Assembly: GCA_038244815.1 (NCBI GenBank)
Contig: JBBRTB010000009.1
Location: 98,109-162,108, forward strand
Direction: 5' to 3'
DNA: 64,000 nucleotides
From: DASVHS01 sp038244815
GTDB lineage: Bacteria; Acidobacteriota; Thermoanaerobaculia; Gp7-AA8
Made by a program: the position numbers and the translations under genes. This document shows positions 44,869 to 56,779 of this stretch, in pieces. How positions within the stretch are numbered: position 1 is the first letter of the stretch; each line of letters opens with the position of its first letter. The notes below the pieces were generated by a model. The model saw only the letters and a program-made list of their open reading frames with translations, was not told where the DNA came from and made no database searches.

Positions 44869-45573
44869 ATTCCGGCACGCTGGGCCTCCTCCCGGTTTCC
44901 GGGCAAGCCGCTGGCGCCCATCGCCGGTGTTTCGCTGATTCAGCGGGTGTACGAGCGTGCCTCGCAGTCGGAGCGTGCGGTGGCAGTGTACGTGGCCACG
45001 GACGACGAACGCATCGCCCGCCACGTCCAGTCGTTTGGAGGACGCGTGGTACGGCCGGAAGGTCTGTTCGCGACGGGAACGGATCGCATCGCCGCCTCGC
45101 TTTCGATGCTGGACGAGCCGTACGACCAGGTCGTCAACGTGCAGGGCGACGAACCGCTGATCGACGTGCGCAGCATCGATGCGGTGATCGCCGCTCTCGA
45201 TCTACCGGATGTAGACATGGCCACGCTGGCCTGTCCCATCGAATCGGACGCCGAGTTCGCGAGCCGTGACGTCGTCAAAGTCGTCACCGATCTGGCCGGC
45301 GACGCGCTCTACTTTTCGCGAGCGCCCATTCCGTACGCCGCCCGTTCGATCGCCCGGAGGCACATCGGGCTCTACGGTTACCAGGTCCCGGTGTTGCGCG
45401 CGCTCTCCGGGATGAATCCCTCACCGCTCGAGGCCGCCGAGTCTCTCGAACAGTTGCGGGCTTTGCAGAACGGTTTTAAAATCAGGGTACTGCACACGGA
45501 TGAGACCCACCTGGGAGTCGACCGGCCCGAGGACGTGATGCGTGTTGAGGCTGAAATTGCGAAATTGCGCTGA
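44851..45573 (+). CDS. kdsB: 3-deoxy-manno-octulosonate cytidylyltransferase (CMP-KDO synthetase)
   Basis: Activates KDO with CTP for lipid A/core assembly. The 240-residue protein starts MKAVIVIPARWASSRFPGKP, the nucleotide-binding signature, with VQGDEPLI and SRDVVKVVTD further on. It is followed by pyrG and kdsA, so CTP supply and KDO supply are encoded together. The start at 44851 is fixed by the family N-terminus. TAGAAT is 8 nt before the ATG, with no Shine-Dalgarno. Confidence 0.97.
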   Translation: MKAVIVIPARWASSRFPGKPLAPIAGVSLIQRVYERASQSERAVAVYVATDDERIARHVQSFGGRVVRPEGLFATGTDRIAASLSMLDEPYDQVVNVQGDEPLIDVRSIDAVIAALDLPDVDMATLACPIESDAEFASRDVVKVVTDLAGDALYFSRAPIPYAARSIARRHIGLYGYQVPVLRALSGMNPSPLEAAESLEQLRALQNGFKIRVLHTDETHLGVDRPEDVMRVEAEIAKLR

Positions 45574-45653
45574 CCGGAGTGTTCGTTCGTGAGCTTGATG
45601 CTCACACGACACAGATCTCAGCACCGCCAGCACCACTCTCTCCCCCCAAAAAG

Positions 45654-45727
45654 CAAATACAAAATGCAAAATGCAAAATGCAGAATGAACTGCGTTTTTG
45701 CATTTTGCATTTTGCATTTGGCATTTG
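45654..45727. repeat. heptamer-word inverted repeat F (AAAATGC)
   Basis: Left arm 45654-45682 and right arm 45699-45727 are 29-nt reverse complements with two mismatches and a 16-nt loop. The arms are AAAATGC words. Though AT-rich, unlike the GC-rich copies, the plan is identical. It lies between kdsB and pyrG and ends 16 nt before the pyrG start, just ahead of its Shine-Dalgarno. A smaller hairpin (GTGAGC-TTGAT-GCTCAC) is at 45589-45605. Confidence 0.85.
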
Positions 45728-45743
45728 AATCTATGGAGGCGCG

Positions 45744-47396
<1,653 letters not shown>

Positions 47397-47401
47397 CGCC
47401 A

Positions 47402-48238
47402 ATGCCGGCCACTCGTTCCATCCGGATCACCGATGACGTCGCCTTCGGCGGCGACAATCCTCCGCTGTTCATCGCCGGTCCCTGCGTGATCGAGTCGCGC
47501 CAGCACGCCCTGAAGATGGCGCATACGCTGAAGGCGTTGCGCGATGAGCTGCAGATCAACCTCGTCTTCAAGTCGTCGTTCGACAAGGCCAATCGCTCGT
47601 CCATCGAGTCATTCCGCGGTCCGGGCCTGGAAGAAGGGCTGGACATCCTTCGTGCGGTGAAGGAAGAGACCGGGATGCCGCTCATCTCGGACATTCACGA
47701 GCCGCGGCAGGCCGCCATCGCCGCGGAAGTGCTCGACATCCTGCAGATTCCGGCATTTCTCTGCCGGCAAACCGACCTCGTCGCCGCCGCGGCGCGGACC
47801 GGAAAGGCGGTGTCGGTGAAGAAGGGGCAGTTCCTCTCGCCCGAAGAGACGAAGAACATCCTCGACAAGGGTCACGAAGCCGGCAACGACCGCGTGTTCA
47901 TCACCGAGCGCGGCTCTTCGTTCGGCTACCAGAACCTCGTTGTCGACATGAGGGCGTTTCCGATCATCCGCGCGTTCGGCGCGCCGGTCGTCTACGACAT
48001 CACCCACTCGATGCAGAAGCCCGGCGGTGAAGGAAAGCAGACCGGCGGCACGCCGCAGTTCGCGCGCCCACTCGCGCGGGCCGCCGCGGCGGCCGGCGCG
48101 GACGGCTTCTTCATGGAGGTGCACGACAACCCGCCGGCCGCGCTGTCCGATCGCACCACGCAGATCCGCCCGGAAGCGGCACGCGCCATCATCAAAGATG
48201 TGCTGGCCATCCGGAAGGCACTCGGTCACGACGAATGA
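47402..48238 (+). CDS. kdsA: 3-deoxy-8-phosphooctulonate synthase, metal-dependent type
   Basis: Condenses PEP with arabinose-5-phosphate to KDO-8-phosphate. The 278-residue TIM barrel has FIAGPCVIESRQHALKMA, FKSSFDKANRSS, DIHEP and VYDITHSMQKPGG. The Cys in GPCVIES takes the place of the Asn in the E. coli enzyme, which by family knowledge marks the metal-dependent class (Aquifex type). The gene begins 5 nt after pyrG. Confidence 0.97.
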   Translation: MPATRSIRITDDVAFGGDNPPLFIAGPCVIESRQHALKMAHTLKALRDELQINLVFKSSFDKANRSSIESFRGPGLEEGLDILRAVKEETGMPLISDIHEPRQAAIAAEVLDILQIPAFLCRQTDLVAAAARTGKAVSVKKGQFLSPEETKNILDKGHEAGNDRVFITERGSSFGYQNLVVDMRAFPIIRAFGAPVVYDITHSMQKPGGEGKQTGGTPQFARPLARAAAAAGADGFFMEVHDNPPAALSDRTTQIRPEAARAIIKDVLAIRKALGHDE

Positions 48239-48257
48239 CCCGCGGCGCACTCGGGCC

Positions 48258-49405
48258 ATGACCATTCCGGAACGCCGTCTCCTTCTGCTGGCCCTGCTGG
48301 TCCGGCTGGTTCCGGCAGCCTTCATCTTCGGAACCGAGGATGTTTCGGCGTGGCATAAGTGCGCGGCGCTGATGGCGTCCGGGAGGAATCCCTACGACGT
48401 GCCGCTGCTCATCTCGTGGCCGCCGTTGTGGCCGGTGCTGGCGTTGATCTCCTACGTCACGTCGGAAGTGACGAGGCTGCCGTTCTCGTTCGTGATCAAG
48501 CTGTTCCCGATCGCGGCCGACCTGGCCATCACGGCAGTGCTCTTTTCGGCCGCGAAAAATCCCGGGCTCCCTCGCTATTTCACGGCTGCCGCCTACGCGT
48601 TCAATCCGGTGGCCATCTATACGAGCGCCATCCACGGCAATTTCGATTCGATTCCGGCACTCTGCCTTCTTCTGGCCATTCTCTCGGCGCAAGGCCAGGC
48701 GGATGAAAGCGGGTCGCGGGCGGGCGCCTGGCTCGGCATTGGAGCCGCGTTCAAGACGTGGCCGCTTCTGGTCCTGCCCGCGCTCGTGGCCGGCTCGCGT
48801 CCGCTGCGCCGTCAGATGACGATCGCATGCGTTTCCGTGGGAGTGTTTCTCGCGGCGCTGCTCCTCCCCTGGCCCTTCATCGGAGGGTCGGCCATCGCCA
48901 GCATCCTGCGATATCGCGGTTTCCTCGGCTGGTGGGGCATCACAGCGATCGAGTTTCTCTCCGGACACGAACTGCCGGCCGTGGTCGTCAGCGGCATCTT
49001 CTACTGTGCGATGGCCGGGGTCGCGCTGATCCTGCTTCTGAAGCGCACCGCCGCGCCGCGCGGTGCGTTGCTGCTTCTTCTGACGTTCTATCTGGCGACG
49101 CCCGGCTTCGGACTGCAGTATCTGTTATGGATCGTTCCCATCGCCCTCATCGCCGATCAGCGCCGCGCGCTCATCTACTCCGGTCTGGCCGGCGCACTGA
49201 TCCTCTTCGAGCTGGCAGTGCGCCCATACGCCGGATATCTTTTCGACAGCATCCGGTTCCTGCCGCATGCCGGGTTCGCCCGCTCGTATGGTGGGCCACT
49301 CGATCACCGGTACACGGCGGCCGGGCGTCTGATTCTCTGGCTGTTTTTCGCGTACTGGTGGGTAACGACGCTCAGCGCGGCGGTCCGGTCGGAAACGACG
49401 GCGAG

Positions 49406-49409
<4 letters not shown>
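48258..49409 (+). CDS. polytopic membrane protein, GT-C mannosyltransferase-like
   Basis: A 383-residue protein with about ten TM segments. Early acidic loop residues (FGTEDVSAWHKCAALM), YAFNPVAIYTSAIHGNFDSI and GIGAAFKTWPLLVLP resemble GT87/PIG-M-like GT-C glycosyltransferases using polyprenyl-phosphate sugars. That, and its place after kdsA, suggests envelope glycan synthesis; substrate unknown. ATG 48258 follows kdsA by 19 nt. Its TAG overlaps the convergent metK stop. Confidence 0.75.
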
Positions 49410-50578
<1,169 letters not shown>

Positions 50579-50618
50579 TGATTTTTGCGCTCCTGAACCT
50601 TCGAGAGGAAAGCGAGGC

Positions 50619-50647
50619 ATCGTAGCAAGCGCTTCCCGCAGGGTCAA
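50619..50647 (-). promoter_or_regulatory. sigma70-type promoter of metK
   Basis: On the minus strand TTGACC (50647-50642), exactly 17 nt, then TACGAT (50624-50619). Transcription should start near 50612, giving a leader of about 33 nt with a Shine-Dalgarno. This is the clearest canonical promoter in the window. Confidence 0.65.
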
Positions 50648-50694
50648 CGAAAGACGGAAAACCCCGGCAGTCCTCTTGCACGTGGGCCCGGTGA

Positions 50695-52365
50695 ATGTTG
50701 AAACCGCGTCACATCAGTGCCTACCGCGATCTGGTCCTCCTGTTCACCCGCTATGGCCGCAAAGACTTCCGCCTGACCGCGACATCCGGCGATCTGCTCG
50801 TTCCCACGGAAGAGGAAGGGAAGATCGAGCCAGACGTCAAACAGCGCGCGGAGGCATTCGCTTCCGCACTCAAGCAGATGGGGCCTACCTACGTGAAGTT
50901 CGGCCAGCTGCTTTCGACACGGCCGGACATCGTCCCGCCCGAGTACATCAGGGCGCTGGAGTCGCTCCAGGACCATCTCGACCCCTTCTCGTTCGGCGAG
51001 GTGGAGCGCATCGTCGAGGAGGAGCTGGGGGCGAAGATCTCGAAGATCTTCGAGACCTTCGAATCGATTCCGATCGCCGCCGCGTCGCTCGGTCAGGTGC
51101 ATCGGGCCGTTCTGCGCGACGGCCGTGAAGTGGTGGTGAAGGTGCAGCGCCCGAACGTGCGCGAGCAGGTCAGGAGCGATCTGGATGTACTGGTGGAAAT
51201 CGCCGAGACGCTGGAGCAGCACACCGACATCGGCCGGAAGATGAACCTCACCGGCGCCATCGAGCAGGCACGCCTGTCCATGCTCAACGAGCTGAATTAC
51301 CTGCAGGAAGCGCGGAACACCGACACGTTGCGGGTGAACCTGGCCGGTTTTCCCCAGATCTACATCCCCATCGTGATCCACGATCTCAGCTCGTCCCGCG
51401 TTCTGACGACGGAGCTGGTGAAGGGTCGCAAGGTCTCGAAGCTGACGCCGCTCTCGCTCATCGAGAACAATTACTCCGACCTGGCAGCCGTGCTGACCCG
51501 GGCCTACCTCAAGCAGATCTGCGTCGACGGGGTCTGGCACAGCGATCCGCACCCCGGCAATGTGTTCGTCCGGGAAAGCGAAGCCGAGACGCAGGTGGTG
51601 CTGCTCGACTTCGGGATGGTCAGCCGCCTGAGCTACGAGCGCCAGGACGAGATCATCAAGCTGCTGCTGGCCATCTCCTCGAACCGCGGGGCCGAGGTCG
51701 CCGACTCGTGCGTGCGCATGTCGGAGATCGAGGAGAACTTCGACGCCGTGAAGTTCGTGCGGGAAATCTCCACGATCGTGGCCGCGGTGCACGACGCCAC
51801 CGCCGCGGACATCAACACCGGCCAATTGATCTTCAACGTCATCGCCATCGGCAACAACAACGGCCTCCGGGCGCCCTCGGAGCTGGCCATGCTGGCCAAG
51901 ACGCTGCTGCACCTCGATGGGATCACGCGCCGTCTCGATCCGGACTACGATCCTCAGAGCGTGATCCGCGATTACGCCGAACAGCTCATGACGCAGAAGC
52001 TGCGTCAGAAGTTCAACCCCCGCAACTTCTACGCTGCCCTGCTCGACCTGAACCAGCTCTTCCTCGATCTTCCTCATCGTGCCCGCGAGATCATCGACCT
52101 TCTGGCCGCCGGCAAGCTGACCCTGGCCATCAACATCGTCCAGGCCGGAGAGCTCCTGGCCGGAATTCACAAGATCGCCAACCGCATCACCGTCGGCGTC
52201 ATCGTCGCGGCCATCGTCGTGGCTTCGGCACTGATGGTGCGCACCGCGCCCGTACTCGCCGTCGTCGGCTACATCGTCACCGCACTCATCGGGCTGTATC
52301 TGGTCGTGTCCGTTCTGGTGCAGGATCGCCGCGATCAGGACCGCGCGAAGATGAAGGCGAGGTGA
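50695..52365 (+). CDS. ubiB: UbiB/ABC1-family atypical kinase
   Basis: A 556-residue protein of the ADCK/UbiB family, ATPase/kinase-like proteins supporting isoprenoid quinone synthesis. The family-specific KxGQ motif is in YVKFGQLLSTRPDIVP. Then come the Ala-rich loop AAASLGQVH, VVVKVQRPNV (Lys), HSDPHPGNV and LLDFGM. Two C-terminal TM helices (about 495-545) anchor it in the membrane. No ubi or men genes are nearby, so the quinone is unknown. Confidence 0.93.
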   Translation: MLKPRHISAYRDLVLLFTRYGRKDFRLTATSGDLLVPTEEEGKIEPDVKQRAEAFASALKQMGPTYVKFGQLLSTRPDIVPPEYIRALESLQDHLDPFSFGEVERIVEEELGAKISKIFETFESIPIAAASLGQVHRAVLRDGREVVVKVQRPNVREQVRSDLDVLVEIAETLEQHTDIGRKMNLTGAIEQARLSMLNELNYLQEARNTDTLRVNLAGFPQIYIPIVIHDLSSSRVLTTELVKGRKVSKLTPLSLIENNYSDLAAVLTRAYLKQICVDGVWHSDPHPGNVFVRESEAETQVVLLDFGMVSRLSYERQDEIIKLLLAISSNRGAEVADSCVRMSEIEENFDAVKFVREISTIVAAVHDATAADINTGQLIFNVIAIGNNNGLRAPSELAMLAKTLLHLDGITRRLDPDYDPQSVIRDYAEQLMTQKLRQKFNPRNFYAALLDLNQLFLDLPHRAREIIDLLAAGKLTLAINIVQAGELLAGIHKIANRITVGVIVAAIVVASALMVRTAPVLAVVGYIVTALIGLYLVVSVLVQDRRDQDRAKMKAR

Positions 52366-52373
52366 GGGTGTAG

Positions 52374-52394
52374 CCGCCGGCTTACAGCCGGCGG
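52374..52394. terminator. GC-rich hairpin between convergent genes
   Basis: Nine-base-pair perfect stem CCGCCGGCT / AGCCGGCGG around a TAC loop, 9 nt after the ubiB stop and 10 nt before the L,D-transpeptidase stop. There is no T-tract. It is likely a bidirectional terminator or a REP-like palindrome. Confidence 0.55.
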
Positions 52395-52403
52395 AACCCG
52401 TCC

Positions 52404-53102
52404 TCAGAAATCCAGATCCGAATGACGCTCGCCGGTTTTCGCGTTGTTCGCGGCCGTCTCCACTTCGTGACTCTCGAAAATATAGACCGGCGTGCCGATT
52501 CTGACCTTGTCGTACATCGTCTCGAGCATCCTGGCGGGAACGCGGATGCATCCGTGTGAGACACGCCTTCCGAACGAGCGCCGGTCGTCGCTGCCATGGA
52601 TCATGATTCCGCCGCCCAGATCGAGTGCGTACTTGCCGAGGTGTCCTTTGACGCGCCGCTTGGGAGAGTTGAGAGGTGGGATGCGCTGGCCGTCCTCGAG
52701 GAATGCCCAGTCGGGTTTGGTCCAGACCGGATCTTCGATCTTGCGCAGCACCTTCAGAGTTCCGCGCGGTGTGTGGAAGAGGAACGTTCGTCCGCCTCGC
52801 TTCAATACTTTCTCGGTGGCCGTTCCAGCCGGCGCTTCCGCGACGAGCTTTTCGTCCTGGAAGAGATAGATCCTGTTCGTGGCCACGTCGACCGTGATCA
52901 CAGTCCCGCCATGCGGGGCGTCGTCAGGCAGACCTTCGATCCGGTTGGGGTTCTCACACTGGCTGAAGTCCCACCAGTGACACGGCTTCGCAGTGGCCAG
53001 CGTTTCGTCGGCGGATACCGGTGGTGCGAAGAGAAACAGAGCTCCCAGGACGAGGAGAGGAGAAAGCGATCGGATCGAACGAGGCACGGCGCAATCATCC
53101 AT
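52404..53102 (-). CDS. L,D-transpeptidase (YkuD domain)
   Basis: A 232-residue exported enzyme making 3-3 peptidoglycan cross-links or attaching proteins. The N-terminal hydrophobic segment LSPLLVLGALFLFAPPVSA is a signal peptide. The YkuD domain (about 66-210) has the catalytic set IMIHGSDDRRSFGRRVSHGC, with nucleophile Cys in SHGCIRVP. Cys41 and Cys50 before the domain could form a disulfide. A start later than ATG 53102 is possible. Confidence 0.93.
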   Translation of the reverse strand: MDDCAVPRSIRSLSPLLVLGALFLFAPPVSADETLATAKPCHWWDFSQCENPNRIEGLPDDAPHGGTVITVDVATNRIYLFQDEKLVAEAPAGTATEKVLKRGGRTFLFHTPRGTLKVLRKIEDPVWTKPDWAFLEDGQRIPPLNSPKRRVKGHLGKYALDLGGGIMIHGSDDRRSFGRRVSHGCIRVPARMLETMYDKVRIGTPVYIFESHEVETAANNAKTGERHSDLDF

Positions 53103-53130
53103 TGCGAAGCGGAGGCCAACTTGCTACGCT
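53102..53130 (+). promoter_or_regulatory. putative promoter of tRNA-Arg
   Basis: TTGCGA (53102-53107), 17 nt, TACGCT (53125-53130). Transcription would start near 53137, about 43 nt before the tRNA. Moderate match only. Confidence 0.35.
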
Positions 53131-53179
53131 GCGGCGCGTGCAATCCCGCGTATTTCGTGAGGGTTAGCCGGGCCAGAGC

Positions 53180-53256
53180 GGCCCCGTAGCTCAGGTGGAT
53201 AGAGCAGGAGTTTCCTAAACTCAAGGTCGCGTGTTCGAGTCACGCCGGGGCCACCA
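53180..53256 (+). tRNA. tRNA-Arg (CCU anticodon)
   Basis: A 77-nt cloverleaf. Acceptor GGCCCCG (53180-53186) pairs with CGGGGCC (53246-53252). D stem is GCTC/GAGC (53189-53192, 53202-53205). Anticodon loop TTCCTAA holds CCT at 53214-53216. T arm is GCGTG-TTCGAGT-CACGC. Discriminator A53253 and an encoded CCA (53254-53256) follow. The outermost anticodon-stem pair is G-A mismatched. It decodes AGG. Confidence 0.95.
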
Positions 53257-53264
53257 CAAAACGC

Positions 53265-55127
53265 TCAGCGCCTTTCGGCAACGCCATCGATCACCGCCAG
53301 CAGCTCGTGCACGTCGTACGGCTTCATGATCGACGGAACATCGAGCTGGCGCACCTCTTCCAGCGCACGCAGATCGGTGTGGCCGGTCGAGAAGATCACC
53401 CCGACATCCGTAGAAGTTCTGCGGATCTGCTCGTAAACCTCCAGCGCGCTGAGGTCGGGCAGGTTGAGGTCGAGAACGACGAGATGCGGGAGGAAGGTGG
53501 AGGCCATCGTCACCGCTTCCGCACCACTGGTGGCAACCCGGACGTCAAATCCCTCGTCGTCGAGCAGAATCCGCAGCCCTTCGCCCACGGCCTCATCGTC
53601 GTCGACGATCAGCAGCCGCCTGCTCGGTCTCTCTTCCGCCGCCGCGACAGGCGCGGCGTTCGCTTCAGGAAACGACAGAGTGAACGTGCTGCCCGCGCCG
53701 ACGGCGCTCTCCACCGAAATGGCGCCTTCCTGTTGCTTCATGGCCTGGCGGGCGATCGTCAGCCCGAGCCCGCTGCCGTTGTGCTTGGTCGTGAAGAGAG
53801 GCTCGAAGGCGTACTGCATCACGGAGGCGCTCATGCCTCCTCCGCTGTCCTCGACCTCGATGTCGATCGTGTGATGCTGGCGCGAACGGCGTGCGGAGAT
53901 GGTGACCTTCCCGCCATTCGGCATGGCCTCGCGCGCGTTGGTGAGCAGGTTCGTGACCACCTGATCGAGCAGTGTGCGGTCGGCGCGGATGGCCAGACTG
54001 CGGTCAGAGGCGATGCGGCGCTCCACCCGGCAGGAAGGGCCCACAACAGCTTCCGCGTCGAATTCCTCCAGCCAGGCCGCAACGTTGACAAGCCCCACCT
54101 CGGGCTTGGCAGGACGCGCAAAGCGGAGGAACTTCTGCGAGATCTCGCGCCCCCGGCGGACGGCGTCGAGGATGTGTGTGGTGGCCGAGGCCGCGCGCTC
54201 ATCGCCGGAGTATCTTCGTTGCAGAAGCTCGGCAAAGGGCATGATGCTCATGAGCACGTTGTTGAATTCGTGAGCGACGGACGTGGCCAGCTGGCCGACG
54301 CTTGCCAGCCGCGATGCACGCGCCGTCTCCGCATCCGTCTGCTTGCGCTGCGTGATGTCGCGCGCGATGCCCACGCTGCTGATGAGCTGCCCGTCGCTTT
54401 CCACCCGGTCCGCGCTGGCCTCGATCGCGAGCAGGTGTCCCGACTTTGTCCGCAGTCGAAACTCGGTTGACCTGGTCCGGTCGCCGGCAAGCACCGCCCC
54501 GAACCGCTCCATGGCCATAGCGCCCGAAGCCGGCTCGAACATCTCGACGAATTTCCTTCCGATCCATTCTTCGCGCCCGTAACCGGTCAGAGTCTCGAAT
54601 GCCGCGTTCAGTGACTGGATTCTTCCCTCCGGGTCGATGGCAAAAACGATGTCGTTCGCCTGCTCGACGAGAGTGCGGTAACGAAGCTCGGAGCTCCGGA
54701 GAGCCTCTTCAGCGGAGCGCCGCGCGGTGACGTCGGTCGAGATCCCGACGATGTAGGACTCGCGGTTCTCTTCGACGATCATGGAGATACGCTGCTGGAG
54801 CCAGACCCACTTCCCGTCTTTGCGAAGAAACCGGTACTCCGACTCCAGCGAGCCTTGGCCGCGCAGGGACACCTCGTTCCACTTGTCGAACAGCGCACCG
54901 ATGTCCGCGGGATGAACGTGCCGCGCCCACAGCTCCGCCCCGCCGGCCACGAACTCCGCCGGCGTGAATCCGGTGATGGTCTCGATCTGTTCGTTCGCGA
55001 AAAGGATCTCGCCGTTCATCCGGGCCATCCAGACAGCCGCGGGCATGCGTGCCACGACGTCGCGATAACGACTCTCGCGCTCGCCGATCGCGGGCTCTGC
55101 AGCATTGTCGAGCTCAGGACGGAACAT
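53265..55127 (-). CDS. hybrid PAS histidine kinase with C-terminal receiver
   Basis: A 620-residue cytosolic kinase. Two PAS domains (about 20-140 and 142-265; ANEQIETITGFTPAEFV and LNAAFETLTGYGREEWIG) lead to HisKA with phospho-acceptor His in SVAHEFNNVLMSIMPFAELL and HATPase_c (NLLTNAREAMPNGG, GSGLGLTIARQ). The C-terminal receiver (about 500-620) has DDDE and phospho-Asp in VVLDLNLPDLSA. There is no TM helix. It lies 134 nt downstream of the NtrC-like regulator, its likely partner. Confidence 0.94.
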   Translation of the reverse strand: MFRPELDNAAEPAIGERESRYRDVVARMPAAVWMARMNGEILFANEQIETITGFTPAEFVAGGAELWARHVHPADIGALFDKWNEVSLRGQGSLESEYRFLRKDGKWVWLQQRISMIVEENRESYIVGISTDVTARRSAEEALRSSELRYRTLVEQANDIVFAIDPEGRIQSLNAAFETLTGYGREEWIGRKFVEMFEPASGAMAMERFGAVLAGDRTRSTEFRLRTKSGHLLAIEASADRVESDGQLISSVGIARDITQRKQTDAETARASRLASVGQLATSVAHEFNNVLMSIMPFAELLQRRYSGDERAASATTHILDAVRRGREISQKFLRFARPAKPEVGLVNVAAWLEEFDAEAVVGPSCRVERRIASDRSLAIRADRTLLDQVVTNLLTNAREAMPNGGKVTISARRSRQHHTIDIEVEDSGGGMSASVMQYAFEPLFTTKHNGSGLGLTIARQAMKQQEGAISVESAVGAGSTFTLSFPEANAAPVAAAEERPSRRLLIVDDDEAVGEGLRILLDDEGFDVRVATSGAEAVTMASTFLPHLVVLDLNLPDLSALEVYEQIRRTSTDVGVIFSTGHTDLRALEEVRQLDVPSIMKPYDVHELLAVIDGVAERR

Positions 55128-55261
55128 GGACTGAATGGAGTGGAAGAATCCTGCCGGCGTTCGATCCCAGGCAAGTCATGGATGTTGAATGAGTTGAGGA
55201 GAGGAAGGCTGGGAGGGGTCCGTCCGGGAACGAAAGAACGTTCAGAAAGTGGACGCAGACG

Positions 55262-56638
55262 TCATTTCGACGATCCGTCCGCTCCCGCCTGCTTCAACTT
55301 CGAATACAGCGTCGACGGGCTGATCTTCAGTTGTCGTGCCGCTTTCCGGATATTGCCTCCCGTGGCCTTGACCGCCGCGGCCACGTATGAGGCCGTGACT
55401 CGGTCCAGCGGCTGAATATCCCATTCTTCCAAGGGGAGGGTTCCGCCCTTCGGTGCGACAGCCGGGCCGCCCTCCTGATCGATGATGAGGTCCTCGTTGC
55501 GGATCTCCTCCCCGCGCAACGTGAGCATGGCCCTCTCCAGCACGTTGCGCAGTTCGCGGATGTTTCCCGGCCACGGGTACATCTCGAGCTTCCGGATCGC
55601 TCGCGTGCTGACCGTCGGAAGCGAACGTCCCAGCTCCTTCGCCAGCGGCCGAAGAATCTCCTGTACGAGAATCGGCAGGTCCTCCATGCGCTCCCGCAGC
55701 GCCGGCATGTGCAGGCTCACCACGTTCAGACGGTAGTAGAGATCGCCGCGAAACCGTGAGGCCGCCACTTCCGCAGTGAGATCCCGATTCGTCGCGCCGA
55801 TGAGGCGGAACTCCGCGCGCAGGTCGCGGATGCCTCCCACGCGCCGGAATTTCTTCTCCTCCAGCGCCTTGAGCAGGCGGGCCTGGATGGTCAGTTCCAT
55901 CTCGCCGATCTCGTCGAGAAACAACGTTCCGTCGCCGGCGATCTCGAACAATCCCGGCTTCGTATTCGTGGCATTCGTGAATGCGCCGCGCTCGTGGCCG
56001 AACAACTCGGACTCCAGCAACTCCTTCGACAGCCCCGCGCAGTTGAGGTCGACGAACGGCGCGCGCGCACGCGGCGACCGGTTGTGGATGAGGCGCGCCA
56101 TCACTCCCTTGCCCGTTCCCGATTCGCCCTGGATCAGAACCGGTGAGGGCGCGCGCGCGATCTGCAACAGGATGTCGTTCAGATGGGTGATGGCCGGCGA
56201 GATGCCTGGCAGACGATCGACGTCTTTCGCGTCCGCACGGCGCAGGGCGGTGATCTCCCGCTGCGTCGCCGCCATCCGCGAGGCCTGATCGAGGGTGAGC
56301 GTCAGCGAGTCGTAGTCGAACGGCTTCTGCAGAAACGTTTCGGCGCCGAGCTTCATCGACTCGATGACGCGATCGAGGTTGCCGACACCGGACATCATGA
56401 TCACTGCCGCCGTCTCCGAGTACATCTTGAATTGATGGAGAAGATCGATGCCCGAGAAGTCCGGAAGTTGCACGTCGAGCAGAACCACATCAGGCGAAAA
56501 CGCGGCGAACGTGGTCAGGGCTTCTTTCCCGGTCGAGGCCGTGCGCACTTCCCATCCGTCGCTGAGGAGCGCTTCCAGGCCCGACAGGATCTGGGGATCG
56601 TCATCGACGACCAGGATGCGGTTCCGCAGCTCGGCCAT
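55262..56638 (-). CDS. NtrC-family response regulator with variant sigma54 loop
   Basis: About 458 residues from ATG 56638: receiver domain (DDDP, phospho-Asp in VVLLDVQLPDFSG), AAA+ domain with Walker A GESGTGKG and Walker B TLFLDEIGEM, and a C-terminal Fis-type HTH (NIRKAARQLKISPSTLYSKL). The sigma54-contacting loop reads GAFTNA rather than GAFTGA (near 55975-55995). A TATGAT hexamer is 8 nt upstream of the ATG. It would activate sigma54 promoters on phosphorylation by the downstream hybrid kinase, unless the variant loop alters this. Confidence 0.94.
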   Translation of the reverse strand: MAELRNRILVVDDDPQILSGLEALLSDGWEVRTASTGKEALTTFAAFSPDVVLLDVQLPDFSGIDLLHQFKMYSETAAVIMMSGVGNLDRVIESMKLGAETFLQKPFDYDSLTLTLDQASRMAATQREITALRRADAKDVDRLPGISPAITHLNDILLQIARAPSPVLIQGESGTGKGVMARLIHNRSPRARAPFVDLNCAGLSKELLESELFGHERGAFTNATNTKPGLFEIAGDGTLFLDEIGEMELTIQARLLKALEEKKFRRVGGIRDLRAEFRLIGATNRDLTAEVAASRFRGDLYYRLNVVSLHMPALRERMEDLPILVQEILRPLAKELGRSLPTVSTRAIRKLEMYPWPGNIRELRNVLERAMLTLRGEEIRNEDLIIDQEGGPAVAPKGGTLPLEEWDIQPLDRVTASYVAAAVKATGGNIRKAARQLKISPSTLYSKLKQAGADGSSK

Positions 56639-56646
56639 GGATGGCA

Positions 56647-56652
56647 ATCATA
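56647..56652 (-). promoter_or_regulatory. putative -10 of the NtrC-like gene
   Basis: TATGAT on the minus strand, 8 nt before ATG 56638; a start-proximal promoter. Confidence 0.45.
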
Positions 56653-56779
56653 CGCGTGTCCAGATTCCGCACTGGTAGCTACAGAATCAGAACATCGGTA
56701 ACTGACTTGCTATCAGTCAATTCGATCATTTGGACGCCGGGTATCTTTTTTGGACTACGGGGACCGACGGAGGACGAAC

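Noticed and set aside
50579..50650. SAM riboswitch ahead of metK
   Set aside because: The predicted leader is about 33 nt, too short for SAM-I, and no SAM-II-like pseudoknot could be recognised.
50644..52551. 635-codon ORF antisense to ubiB
   Set aside because: It runs through the UbiB gene, the intergenic hairpin and the end of the L,D-transpeptidase gene in antisense or wrong frame; not a gene.
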